Assembly (NCBI GenBank): GCA_023488865.1
Contig: JAMDDG010000213.1
Coordinates: 1-11,301, forward strand
Source: Bacteroidota bacterium
GTDB lineage: Bacteria > Bacteroidota > Bacteroidia > Bacteroidales > Prolixibacteraceae
DNA: 11,301 nucleotides
Direction of reading: 5' to 3'
Shown piece after piece: positions 1 to 7,210 of this stretch (position 1 is the first letter of the stretch; every line of letters begins with the position of its first letter). The notes under the pieces are model-generated. The model saw nothing but the letters and a program-made list of their open reading frames with translations, did no database searches and had not been told where the DNA came from. The position numbers were made by a program, and so were the translations under genes.

Positions 1-91
1 GGGCACAGCAAATGCTCAATTTAAGAGTATGTTATAAAAGCGGATACAACAGAAAGCTACATGAACTAATAACACATTACCAAAATGTTGC

Positions 92-561
92 CTAATTTAT
101 GTCAAAAGGGAATTTTGTCGTACACCCCAACTCTTTTTGTTCCCTAATTTTGGACCCAATATACTTTCCTAATGCCTTCATTCCGACATTTTATGCGGGA
201 TGGATGGGACTGTCTAAATGTACAAATTTCTCATCATATGGTCACAGTAAAATTTCAGCTGTTTTGCGTGCCTTTAATTTGAAAGCCGGCTTGTGTGTTT
301 GCAAATTTGCATCCATGTGGTCTGGAGTTGAAAATGTACTATTCCCTTTGCTCACAGCTTTGTGAATAGAATGGTTAGAATTCTCGGCAAATTTTTTCTG
401 TCATTGTCATCAAAATATTCTTTCAGGGTTGTGATTTCGAAACCATATTTTTTCCCTGCATTTGTAAAATCTGAAATGTTGTGATTACATTCCCGGAAAG
501 TGTAAAAACCAAAGAAAAGTATAAAAAAGGAATAATTTGCAAATAGGGCCGCTAATTTTTG
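92..561 (-). pseudogene. Decayed minus-strand gene remnant, possibly PIN-toxin-like at its upstream end
   Basis: No intact gene lies between the left edge and the receptor gene, but minus-strand translation gives convincing protein-like stretches. In one frame (about 561 down to a stop at 352-354) there is an open run of 69 codons without an ATG. It contains CNHNISDFTNAGKKYGFEI followed by TTLKEYFDD. The pattern N-x-x-D-F, then a 'G-x-x-I-x-T-x-x-E-(F/Y)' tail, resembles the C-terminal end of PIN-domain toxins; this is recalled similarity, not a search. In the next frame, downstream of an A6/T6 run at 392-397, the reading continues as KKFAENSNHSIHKAVSKG, STPDHMDANLQ and KPAFKLKARKTAEILL, then after in-frame stops (242-244, 191-193) as MKALGKYIGSKIREQKELG, ending at a stop at 92-94. 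Lysine- and glutamate-rich composition in this strand argues that it was once coding. An 88-codon plus-strand frame over the same bases looks like its antisense shadow. Positions 1-91 show nothing I can name. Confidence 0.35.
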
Positions 562-573
562 TTATTGGCCTAA
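544..573 (-). terminator. Possible weak terminator after the receptor gene
   Basis: About 40 bp past the receptor stop codon, TAGGCC and GGCCCTA can pair on the minus strand as six base pairs with one bulged base, around an A/T-rich loop. The sequence after the hairpin in the minus direction is A/T-rich but has no clean run of T (TATTTGCAAATTATT). It is placed where a terminator would be expected, but the stem is short, so this is a weak call. Confidence 0.25.
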
Positions 574-614
574 AGATGAACACCTTCAATATTGGGTAGG
601 AAATGGGAAACTGG

Positions 615-3017
615 TTAGAAGTCAAAGCGTAACCCGGCAATTGGGACCAACCCAATTAGTCGTTTATCCGTTTCAACAACAACCCCTTTTGCATAACTGA
701 AATTCCGTTTGTAAACATTGTGCCTGTTTAAGACATTCTGGATATCCAGGGAAAAGTTAAAAGCCGAATTTTTTCTGTTGATCCTGTAATTTACCCCTGC
801 ATCCATCCGATCAAAAAAAGGCAGATGTTTGCTAAAAACCTGCTGAACATCATATACCACGTACTTCTTTTTTAAGCTTTGCGCCTTATCCGGCGGCGTA
901 AACCGATAACCTCCCCTGGCGATGTTTCTAAGGTTAAATCCCAGGATGTTCTGCTTATATTTTCCTACTTTGAACTCTTTCCCACATAAGAAGTTGAAAA
1001 CAAAGTTTGAATTATAATAGGTTGAATACCAATAAGTATTTGAAGCCCTGTATTTCGAATCGAAAAGGGAAATAGTCGCCAATACATAATAATTGTGGGT
1101 GAAGGATTTGTCCATAGTAAGCTCAATCCCTGTATTATCCGATATTCCGTTGTTGTTCAGATCAATGTCCGGCAAACCGTCCGAGATATTCACCATGGAA
1201 AATGTATTGTTACTGTATTCACTAACAGGCACATCATACAGGTGTTGGTAATATCCTTCGAACGATACTTTTAAATCATTGGAAAACGATTTCCGGTATC
1301 CTGCCACAAGGTGAAAGGCCTTGGTTGTTTCCAAATCACCATTCATGATTCTACGGCCAGTGTTCCCGGTTTTAACCCTGAAAAAATAGATCGGTATTGG
1401 CTCCAGTTTTGAATAAAGTCCCGCTCCAAAATTTAGAGACTGGTTTCCCGGTAGGTTGATGTTCATCCCCAGTCGGGGTTCGAAGGTCAGCTCTTTGTTG
1501 ATGCCGGTATAAGTTGAATGCAGGGAAGGTATTAACTCAAAATAATCGCCGGGTTTGTATTTCCATTGGAAATAGGCCTGGGTATAATAAGTTTGGGACC
1601 TTTGATCGACCAAAGTATCCATTACCTGGGCGGATTTACGCCTGATGCTAAACATATCCGCAAAAGTGCGGTGATATTCCAGCCCAAATCTATACGAATT
1701 TTTTGCATTCACTTTCCTGTTAAGCATCATGGTGGCCCTCAAAACCGGGGAGACAAACCAATCCTGCTTATTAAGGACGTGCACAAAATTTGTATCAACG
1801 ATCCCTTCATGCCAGTTTTCGCTTGATCTTGTTAATCCAACAATTGTGCGGATGTATGTTTTACCGTCGTTGAAGTTTTTCAGGTGTTTGATACCAAAAA
1901 CGGAGAGCCCGTCCTCTTCCAAAAACTCGTCGTTGTTGATGCCATCGCGGATATCGGTTTTATTTTGTGATGCATCGTTCCCTGTTTTGCTTTTGCCGCC
2001 TATCGAGAAGAACTCCAGGTCGCCCATTTTCTTACCATGAAAATTCATCTTAAAAGCCCAGTCCACGGAACTTGGGATAATACTCAGATCCTGAATGCTG
2101 ATGATTCCATATCTTTTTAAAATATCGAAGTTGGCATACCTGATATTGAAAAGAAAAGAGTTGTCAGTCGACTTCCCGATAGGCCCTTCAGCCGCCGCCT
2201 CAGCACCGACAACACTTAGCTGCAAGCCAAACTCATGCTTGCCGGTGTTTCCTTTCCGAAGCCTCAAATCCATCACTCCGGATAAGGCATTTCCAAATTC
2301 CGCGGGGAAAGCGCCGGTATAAAAATCAAAATCTGCTAGCACATTGGTGGAGATCATGGAATATGCCCCACCGTTGTTTCCGACTCCGCTCGACAAATGG
2401 TTGGGATTGGGAATTTCAAGTCCTTCGAGCCGCCACAACAATCCTCGGGGAGAGTTCCCCCTCACTACAATTTCGTTACTTTCGTCACTGTTACCACTGG
2501 TTACCCCGGCAAAATTGGCCACCATCCGCAAAGGGTCATAATAGCCCCCGGCAAATCGCGAAGCATCCTGGCTTTGCAACGTTTTTACGCTTGAGCCACT
2601 GTAAGGGGTAAGCCAGGAACGTGAACCGGCTGAGACCTGTACTTCCTGGGTTTCGTAAATTTTTGCGTCTAAAAAAAGCTCCAGCATCACCTCTTTTCCG
2701 GTTCCCACCTGAATATTTTGCACCGTTTTGGGCGCATACCCCAGACAGGAAACCAAAAGCTCCCATCTACCGGATGGTATCTTTATTTTGAAATTTCCCT
2801 CCGCATCGGAAAAGGCCGTAAATTGGTTTTTTTGATTGGTGAAAGTAAGAGTGACTCCTTCAATGGGTTGACGTGATTCCTGGTCACGAAGTATTCCTTT
2901 CACATTTTGGAGATAAATCTGCGCGTGCAAGGTGTGCGTGACTATTACCACAAAATAAAACAGACAAAGAGACTGCAAATAGAGTCTTCCCTGCCTGTAT
3001 AATTTTGAGGTAAACAT
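615..3017 (-). CDS. TonB-dependent outer-membrane receptor with N-terminal carboxypeptidase-regulatory-like domain
   Basis: This 800-residue protein is predicted to be an outer-membrane beta-barrel that imports a large or scarce substrate using TonB energy; the substrate cannot be told from sequence. Residues 1-32 form a signal peptide (basic start, hydrophobic LFYFVVIVTHTL, cleavage near HAQ, a common Bacteroidota pattern). Residues about 38-128 form a carboxypeptidase-regulatory-like beta-sandwich (VKGILRD, PIEGVTLTFTN, SDAEGNFKIKIPSG, VSCLGY). The plug follows at about 140-255 (ANFAGVTSGNSDESNEIVVRGNSPRG, split here as VVRGNSPRGLLWRLEGLEIP, then YTGAFPAEFGNALSGVMDLR). The rest is barrel, ending in phenylalanine (GLRFDF) as expected for BamA recognition. 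No SusD-like partner gene lies next to it, so it is not a standard Sus pair. The ATG lies 5 bp after the speA stop with no Shine-Dalgarno sequence, and the signal peptide supports this start. The family assignment is firm. Confidence 0.93.
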   Translation of the reverse strand: MFTSKLYRQGRLYLQSLCLFYFVVIVTHTLHAQIYLQNVKGILRDQESRQPIEGVTLTFTNQKNQFTAFSDAEGNFKIKIPSGRWELLVSCLGYAPKTVQNIQVGTGKEVMLELFLDAKIYETQEVQVSAGSRSWLTPYSGSSVKTLQSQDASRFAGGYYDPLRMVANFAGVTSGNSDESNEIVVRGNSPRGLLWRLEGLEIPNPNHLSSGVGNNGGAYSMISTNVLADFDFYTGAFPAEFGNALSGVMDLRLRKGNTGKHEFGLQLSVVGAEAAAEGPIGKSTDNSFLFNIRYANFDILKRYGIISIQDLSIIPSSVDWAFKMNFHGKKMGDLEFFSIGGKSKTGNDASQNKTDIRDGINNDEFLEEDGLSVFGIKHLKNFNDGKTYIRTIVGLTRSSENWHEGIVDTNFVHVLNKQDWFVSPVLRATMMLNRKVNAKNSYRFGLEYHRTFADMFSIRRKSAQVMDTLVDQRSQTYYTQAYFQWKYKPGDYFELIPSLHSTYTGINKELTFEPRLGMNINLPGNQSLNFGAGLYSKLEPIPIYFFRVKTGNTGRRIMNGDLETTKAFHLVAGYRKSFSNDLKVSFEGYYQHLYDVPVSEYSNNTFSMVNISDGLPDIDLNNNGISDNTGIELTMDKSFTHNYYVLATISLFDSKYRASNTYWYSTYYNSNFVFNFLCGKEFKVGKYKQNILGFNLRNIARGGYRFTPPDKAQSLKKKYVVYDVQQVFSKHLPFFDRMDAGVNYRINRKNSAFNFSLDIQNVLNRHNVYKRNFSYAKGVVVETDKRLIGLVPIAGLRFDF

Positions 3018-3022
3018 AGGAG

Positions 3023-4912
3023 CTACTCAAGGTAGGTATATCCGTATAAGCCTGACCGATAATTGGATAAAAATTCTTTCCCTTCTTCGGCCGAAATAAT
3101 TCCGGATTTAACGGAAGAGGTTACCCAGGTTTCAACGGTGCGCACCAGTTTTTTAGGACTGTACTGGACATACTCCAAAACTTCGGCAACGGTTTCGCCA
3201 TCAATAACCTGATCGATGTTGTACCCTTTTTCGTCAACAGATATGTGGACCGCATTGGTATCCCCGAAGAGGTTGTGAAGGTCGCCCAAAATCTCCTGGT
3301 AAGCCCCGACAAGGAATACGCCGAGATAGTAGGGTTCTTTGGGTTTCAGTGAATGTACGGGCAAGTTATAGGATTGGTTGCGTGCCGAGATAAAATTTTC
3401 GATCTTACCATCCGAATCACAGGTGATATCCTGAATAGTTGCCGTTCTGTCCGGCTTCTCGTCCAGCCGGTTTAAAGGGATGATCGGGAAAATCTGATCG
3501 ATCGCCCAGGAATCGGGGAGTGACTGGAAAAGGGAGAAATTACAGAAATATTTATCTGACAATAATTTAGGCAACGTGACAAACTCTTCGGGTACATGTT
3601 TCATCCCGGCGATCATTTGGGTAGTCTCTTGTGCAATAGACCAGAACAACCGCTCAATTTTGGCCCGGGTGGAGATATCCAGCAATCCCAAGCTGAAACG
3701 ATCCAAAGCTTCTTCCCTGATTTGCTGGGCATCGTGCCAGGTTTCCAACATCCGGGGTTGATTCAGGGTATCCCACAGGGAATAAAGCTCTTGCAGCAAT
3801 TCGTGATCATCAGTGCTCACCACCTCTTCCTCGTCCCATCGCTGGAGGGAAGTTGATTCCAATACTTCGAATACCAGTACCGAATGGTGGGCGGTCAATG
3901 AACGTCCTGATTCTGAAATAATATTGGGATGTGGAAGCCCGTTTTTTTCACTGACATCAACCAAAGTTGAAACGACATCGTTGACATACTCCTGGATACT
4001 GTAGTTTACGCTGCTTTCGCTGGAGGATCTGGTGCCGTCGTAATCAACGCCCAATCCGCCGCCAATATCCACATAATCGATAGAGAAACCGTTTTTGTGC
4101 ATCTGAACGTAAAACTGTGATGCTTCGCGCATGGCCAGCTTGATGCGGCGTATTTTGTTCACCTGACTTCCGATGTGAAAATGAATCAGGTGCAAACAAT
4201 CTTTCATCTTGTTTTTGTCTAAATAATCAAGCGCTTCCAGAAGTTCGCTTGAAGTAAGCCCAAACTTACTGCCATCGCCGCCTGAATCTTCCCATTTCCC
4301 GCTTCCGGTACTGGATAGTTTGATGCGAATGCCCAGATTGGGTTTGATCTTAAACTGCTTGGCTATTTTAACGATCAGTTTCATCTCGCTCAGTTTCTCA
4401 ATGACTAAGTAGATCCGGCGTCCCATTTTCTGGGCTAACAATGCCAGTTCGATGTAATCTTCGTCCTTGTATCCGTTGCAGATGATCAGGGAGTCGTTGT
4501 CGGTATTGATGGCGATCACGGCGTGAAGCTCGGGTTTGGAACCGGCCTCCAATCCGATGTTGAATTTTTTCCCGTGGGTAACGATCTCTTCAACGACAGG
4601 CCTCATCTGGTTGACCTTGATCGGATAGATGATATAATTTTGGGCATTGTAACCATATTCTTCGGCGGCAATTTTAAAACAGCTCGCCATTTTTTCGATC
4701 CTGCTATCCAGGATATCCGGGAAACGAAGTAAAACGGGGGTTGAAACATCCCTCAGCTGCAACTCTTCGACCAACTCCATGAGATCGATCTGGACACTAT
4801 CCTTACGGGGGGTAACCACTACATGTCCTTTCTCGTTAATGGAGAAATAATTGATACCCCAACCGTTGATGCTGTACAACTCAGCAGAATCCTCGACACG
4901 CCATTTTCTCAT
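3023..4912 (-). CDS. speA: Biosynthetic arginine decarboxylase (SpeA)
   Basis: This 629-residue cytoplasmic PLP enzyme converts L-arginine to agmatine and CO2, the entry step to putrescine and spermidine. It belongs to fold-type III (alanine-racemase-like) decarboxylases, and its length matches biosynthetic SpeA (about 630-660). The PLP-binding lysine is Lys99 in IYPIKVNQ. Other family motifs are FNIGLEAGSKPEL (about 117-129), HFHIGSQ (245-251), the glycine-rich phosphate-binding DIGGGLGVDYDGT (282-294), SESGRSLTAHH (333-343) and the C-terminal barrel with CDSDGK (498-503) and GAYQEILGDLHNLFGDTNAV (536-555). The start MRKWRVEDSAELYSINGWG matches the usual SpeA N-terminus. It lies 127 bp downstream of mqnC and only 5 bp upstream of the receptor gene, so receptor translation is probably coupled to it. 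A promoter element sits at 5001-5008. The identification is secure; the coupling is inferred from spacing. Confidence 0.96.
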   Translation of the reverse strand: MRKWRVEDSAELYSINGWGINYFSINEKGHVVVTPRKDSVQIDLMELVEELQLRDVSTPVLLRFPDILDSRIEKMASCFKIAAEEYGYNAQNYIIYPIKVNQMRPVVEEIVTHGKKFNIGLEAGSKPELHAVIAINTDNDSLIICNGYKDEDYIELALLAQKMGRRIYLVIEKLSEMKLIVKIAKQFKIKPNLGIRIKLSSTGSGKWEDSGGDGSKFGLTSSELLEALDYLDKNKMKDCLHLIHFHIGSQVNKIRRIKLAMREASQFYVQMHKNGFSIDYVDIGGGLGVDYDGTRSSSESSVNYSIQEYVNDVVSTLVDVSEKNGLPHPNIISESGRSLTAHHSVLVFEVLESTSLQRWDEEEVVSTDDHELLQELYSLWDTLNQPRMLETWHDAQQIREEALDRFSLGLLDISTRAKIERLFWSIAQETTQMIAGMKHVPEEFVTLPKLLSDKYFCNFSLFQSLPDSWAIDQIFPIIPLNRLDEKPDRTATIQDITCDSDGKIENFISARNQSYNLPVHSLKPKEPYYLGVFLVGAYQEILGDLHNLFGDTNAVHISVDEKGYNIDQVIDGETVAEVLEYVQYSPKKLVRTVETWVTSSVKSGIISAEEGKEFLSNYRSGLYGYTYLE

Positions 4913-5000
4913 TTCAATAACTTCTTTTTCGTGTTATAATTAAGTATGGGGTGACCCTGAATGATCAGATCCGTTCACCGGATTACTCCCATTTTCGGGG

Positions 5001-5008
5001 CAAAGGTA
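5001..5008 (-). promoter_or_regulatory. Bacteroidota -7 promoter element for speA
   Basis: Read on the minus strand this is TACCTTTG, a full match to the Bacteroidota sigma-ABfr -7 consensus TAnnTTTG, followed by GC as is often seen. It lies just past the mqnC stop and about 90 bp upstream of the speA ATG. No clear TTTG -33 box is found 19-23 bp further upstream. The leader between it and speA contains a small perfect inverted repeat (ATCCG at 4969-4973 with CGGAT at 4979-4983, 5-nt loop) and a GGG/CCC mini-hairpin near 4949-4957. Whether these regulate speA is unknown. Confidence 0.5.
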
Positions 5009-5039
5009 CAAAATATGTTTTTTTATTGGGCATTAAATA

Positions 5040-6158
5040 TCAAGACGCTACAGGGTAGTTATCGACCCCTTCAGGCAAACTGATCGACTCATAAGCCTGA
5101 TTCCTAAGTTGGGGTATGAATCCGGCATCGGCAATGCATTTTTGCATCTGAAAAGCATCCATCGAAAAGGAGGCGCCGGCCGCTGAGACCACATTTTCTT
5201 CGATCATAATGGAGCCCAGATCGTTGGCCCCGGCATGCAAGGCAAGTTGACCGGTTTCCTTGCCAACTGTCAGCCAGGAGGCCTGGATATTTTCAAAATT
5301 GTTTAGCATGATCCTGCTTAAAGCGATCATCCTGATGTAATCGATGGGAAGTATGGATTTAAACTTTTGGCTCTTGCCCAATAAAGTTCCTTCCGACATA
5401 AACGGCCAGGGGATAAATGCTTTAAAGCCAGGACTCCCGGCAGGTTTTTGTGCCTGAAGCTCCCTCAACCGAACCAGGTGTTCCATCCTTTCCAACGGGG
5501 TTTCAATGTGGCCGAACATCATCGTTGCAGAGGTCAGCATGTGCAGTTGATGAGCCTCCTTCATCACGTCGAGCCATTCCTGCGCGGAAGCTTTTCCAGG
5601 GGAGATCTCCTTCCTGACGCGGTCGCACAAGATTTCGGCTCCCGCACCCGGCAGACTGTCCAGTCCTGATTCCATCAGTTTTTCAAGGACTTCCCGGTAG
5701 GTCATCCGCTCTTTTCGGGCAATGTGTACCACTTCGGGCGGACCGAGCGCATGTAATTTTACGTTGGGGTACTTCTGTTTGAGTTCTCTGAACAGATCTG
5801 TATAAAATTTCAGCCCGTAGCGCGGGTGCATCCCCCCTTGCAAAAGCAACTGATTACCGCCTAATTGGATCATCTGGTCGATCTTCTGGTGGTACTCCTC
5901 CATGGTGGTGGTATAGGTTCCTTCGCCATTTATTTTTCGGTGAAAATTGCAGAAGGTGCAGCCCGATATGCAGATATTGGTAATATTTACATTCCGGTCG
6001 ATCATCCAGGTTACCACTTTACCCGGATGGTGAATTTGGCGTAAAGCATCGGCCACAAACATTAATTCGGAAGTGGAAGCATCAGTATATAGCTTAAGTC
6101 CTTCAAGCGAAGACAATGGTTCAAGGCGGATGGCCCTTTGAAACAGCGCGTCAGACAT
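5040..6158 (-). CDS. mqnC: Cyclic dehypoxanthinyl futalosine synthase (MqnC), radical SAM
   Basis: This 372-residue radical SAM enzyme closes dehypoxanthine futalosine into its cyclic form, a middle step of the futalosine route to menaquinone. The [4Fe-4S] cluster motif CxxxCxxC is at Cys63, Cys67 and Cys70 in NICISGCTFCNFHRK. Motifs that point to MqnC rather than the related aminofutalosine synthase MqnE are LLLQGGMHP (104-112), LHALGPPEV (135-143), GLDSLPGAGAEILCDRVRK (165-183), TSATMMFGHIET (209-220) and FIPWPF (248-253). The length is normal for the family. The first ATG is used; no Shine-Dalgarno sequence is seen. It is the leading gene of the minus-strand block and diverges from the KilA-N gene. 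No other mqn gene is in the window, so the completeness of the pathway cannot be judged here. The F420-cofactor and thiazole-synthesis radical SAM relatives fit these motifs less well. Confidence 0.9.
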   Translation of the reverse strand: MSDALFQRAIRLEPLSSLEGLKLYTDASTSELMFVADALRQIHHPGKVVTWMIDRNVNITNICISGCTFCNFHRKINGEGTYTTTMEEYHQKIDQMIQLGGNQLLLQGGMHPRYGLKFYTDLFRELKQKYPNVKLHALGPPEVVHIARKERMTYREVLEKLMESGLDSLPGAGAEILCDRVRKEISPGKASAQEWLDVMKEAHQLHMLTSATMMFGHIETPLERMEHLVRLRELQAQKPAGSPGFKAFIPWPFMSEGTLLGKSQKFKSILPIDYIRMIALSRIMLNNFENIQASWLTVGKETGQLALHAGANDLGSIMIEENVVSAAGASFSMDAFQMQKCIADAGFIPQLRNQAYESISLPEGVDNYPVAS

Positions 6159-6266
6159 GCGATCTAAATAGTTGAATTTGTAAACGGATCATTATTCTAT
6201 CCTAAGTAGTAGCTGAATGATTTACAATTAAATAGCAATTTTTCATTTTCCGCTACTTATATCGGG

Positions 6267-6274
6267 TAAAGGTA
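6267..6274 (-). promoter_or_regulatory. Candidate -7 element for mqnC
   Basis: On the minus strand this reads TACCTTTA, seven of eight against the Bacteroidota TAnnTTTG consensus. It is about 110 bp upstream of the mqnC ATG. A TTTG at 6287-6290 (minus strand) lies upstream, but only 12 bp away, which is too close for a normal -33 box. It is therefore a candidate by position only. Confidence 0.25.
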
Positions 6275-6275
6275 G

Positions 6276-6283
6276 TAATTTTG
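6276..6283 (+). promoter_or_regulatory. Candidate -7 element for the KilA-N gene
   Basis: TAATTTTG is a full match to the Bacteroidota -7 consensus TAnnTTTG, 60 bp upstream of the chosen KilA-N ATG. No convincing TTTG -33 box is seen 19-23 bp before it. It lies one base away from the candidate mqnC element on the other strand, so if both are real the two promoters would be back to back and probably could not fire together. Confidence 0.35.
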
Positions 6284-6343
6284 AGGCAAAGTCATTTTAG
6301 TGGTTCATAATTGGAAAACCACCTTTTTAAATCGCTTGACCCT

Positions 6344-7171
6344 ATGAAAACCAATAAGACCATAAATGTAAAAGGAACAGATGTAATTCTCTTCAGGCAG
6401 GAAAAAGAGGATTTTATTAGTCTTACAGATATTGCCAGGTATCGTGATGCCGAAAGGAGCGATTATATATTACAAAACTGGATGCGACTTCGAAGTACAA
6501 TAGAGTTTATTGGACTTTGGGAACAATTCAACAATCCCGGTTTTAATTCCATCGAATTCGATGGAATTAAAAGAATGGCAGGATCCAACAGTTTCTCTCT
6601 TACTCCCAAAAGATGGATTGAATTAACAAATGCAAAAGGAATCATATCTAAAACAGGAAGGTATGGCGGCACTTTTGCCCATAAGGATATTGCTTTCGAG
6701 TTTGCTACTTGGTTGAGCGCAGAGTTCAAATTTTACTTGATCAGGGAATTTCAACGCTTAAAAGAAGATGAAAACGACCGCCTGACTTTGGACTGGAACC
6801 TTCAGCGAACGATAGCAAAAGTCAACTACCATATTCAAACAGATGCCATTAAAGAAAATTTGATTCCTGCAGAACTGAGCAAAACTCAAATTTCTTTTGT
6901 TTACGCCAACGAAGCGGATCTGCTGAATATGGCATTATTTGGAAAAACAGCTATGCAGTGGCGAAGCGAAAATCCCAACTCAACAGGAAATATTCGGGAC
7001 ATGGCAACAATTGAACAGCTTGTGGTGCTTTCAAATTTGGAAAGCATCAATGCGGTTCTAATTCACCAGGGATTACCACAAAGTGAACGACTAACCCAAT
7101 TAAACCGCATTGCTATAACACAAATGAAATCGCTATTGGGAAATAAGAACCTAAAGCAACTGGAATCGTGA
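6344..7171 (+). CDS. KilA-N domain protein, probable DNA-binding, function unknown
   Basis: With the ATG start this is a 275-residue soluble protein with no signal peptide or membrane segment. Residues about 8-140 match the KilA-N domain as found in many Bacteroidota accessory proteins: DFISLTDIARYRD (23-35), YILQNWMRLRSTIEFIGLWE (41-60), FNSIEFDGIKR (67-77), SFSLTPKRWIELTNAKGI (83-100), GRYGGTFAHKDIAFEFATWL (105-124) and FKFYLIREFQRLK (128-140). The C-terminal part (about 150-275; YANEADLLNMALFGKTAMQW) is a helical region that often follows this domain. KilA-N is a nucleic-acid-binding fold of phage and large DNA viruses; the role of the chromosomal forms is not established. A TTG at 6311 would add 11 residues, but ATG 6344 begins cleanly just before the domain. 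It is the accessory gene among core genes, relatively A/T-rich by eye, and 39 bp upstream of pepA. It contains a perfect 32-bp palindrome. Confidence 0.85.
   Translation: MKTNKTINVKGTDVILFRQEKEDFISLTDIARYRDAERSDYILQNWMRLRSTIEFIGLWEQFNNPGFNSIEFDGIKRMAGSNSFSLTPKRWIELTNAKGIISKTGRYGGTFAHKDIAFEFATWLSAEFKFYLIREFQRLKEDENDRLTLDWNLQRTIAKVNYHIQTDAIKENLIPAELSKTQISFVYANEADLLNMALFGKTAMQWRSENPNSTGNIRDMATIEQLVVLSNLESINAVLIHQGLPQSERLTQLNRIAITQMKSLLGNKNLKQLES
6541..6572. repeat. Perfect 32-bp palindrome inside the KilA-N gene
   Basis: The half-site TTTTAATTCCATCGAA (6541-6556) is followed at once by its exact reverse complement (6557-6572), without a mismatch or spacer. The flanking bases 6540 and 6573 are both G, which ends the symmetry. 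It spans codons for residues 67-77 (FNSIEFDGIKR). In RNA it can form a 14-bp stem with an AAUU loop; in DNA it could act as a dimer binding site or a cruciform. An A/T-balanced random model gives about 3 in a million expected per window of this size. Confidence 0.98.
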
Positions 7172-7210
7172 TATAAAATTACATAGAAACAATAGCGCAA
7201 AAACATTCAT

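Noticed and set aside
30..74. Inverted repeat TGTTAT (30-35) / ATAACA (69-74), considered as a recombination (attC-like) site or element end
   Set aside because: Only 6 bp are paired over a 33-base interval, the attC core consensus does not fit, and no integrase or cassette context is visible.
301..310. 10-bp palindrome GCAAATTTGC
   Set aside because: A palindrome this short is expected several times by chance in a window of this size, and it has no gene start beside it.
99..365. An 88-codon plus-strand reading frame in the left intergenic stretch
   Set aside because: Its product is rich in Phe, Ser and Cys and poor in Lys and Glu, has no family features or start signal, and lies antisense to more protein-like stretches on the minus strand.
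6311..6343. TTG start that would lengthen the KilA-N protein by 11 residues
   Set aside because: No start signal supports it, the extra residues add nothing recognisable to the domain, and an ATG directly before the domain is available.
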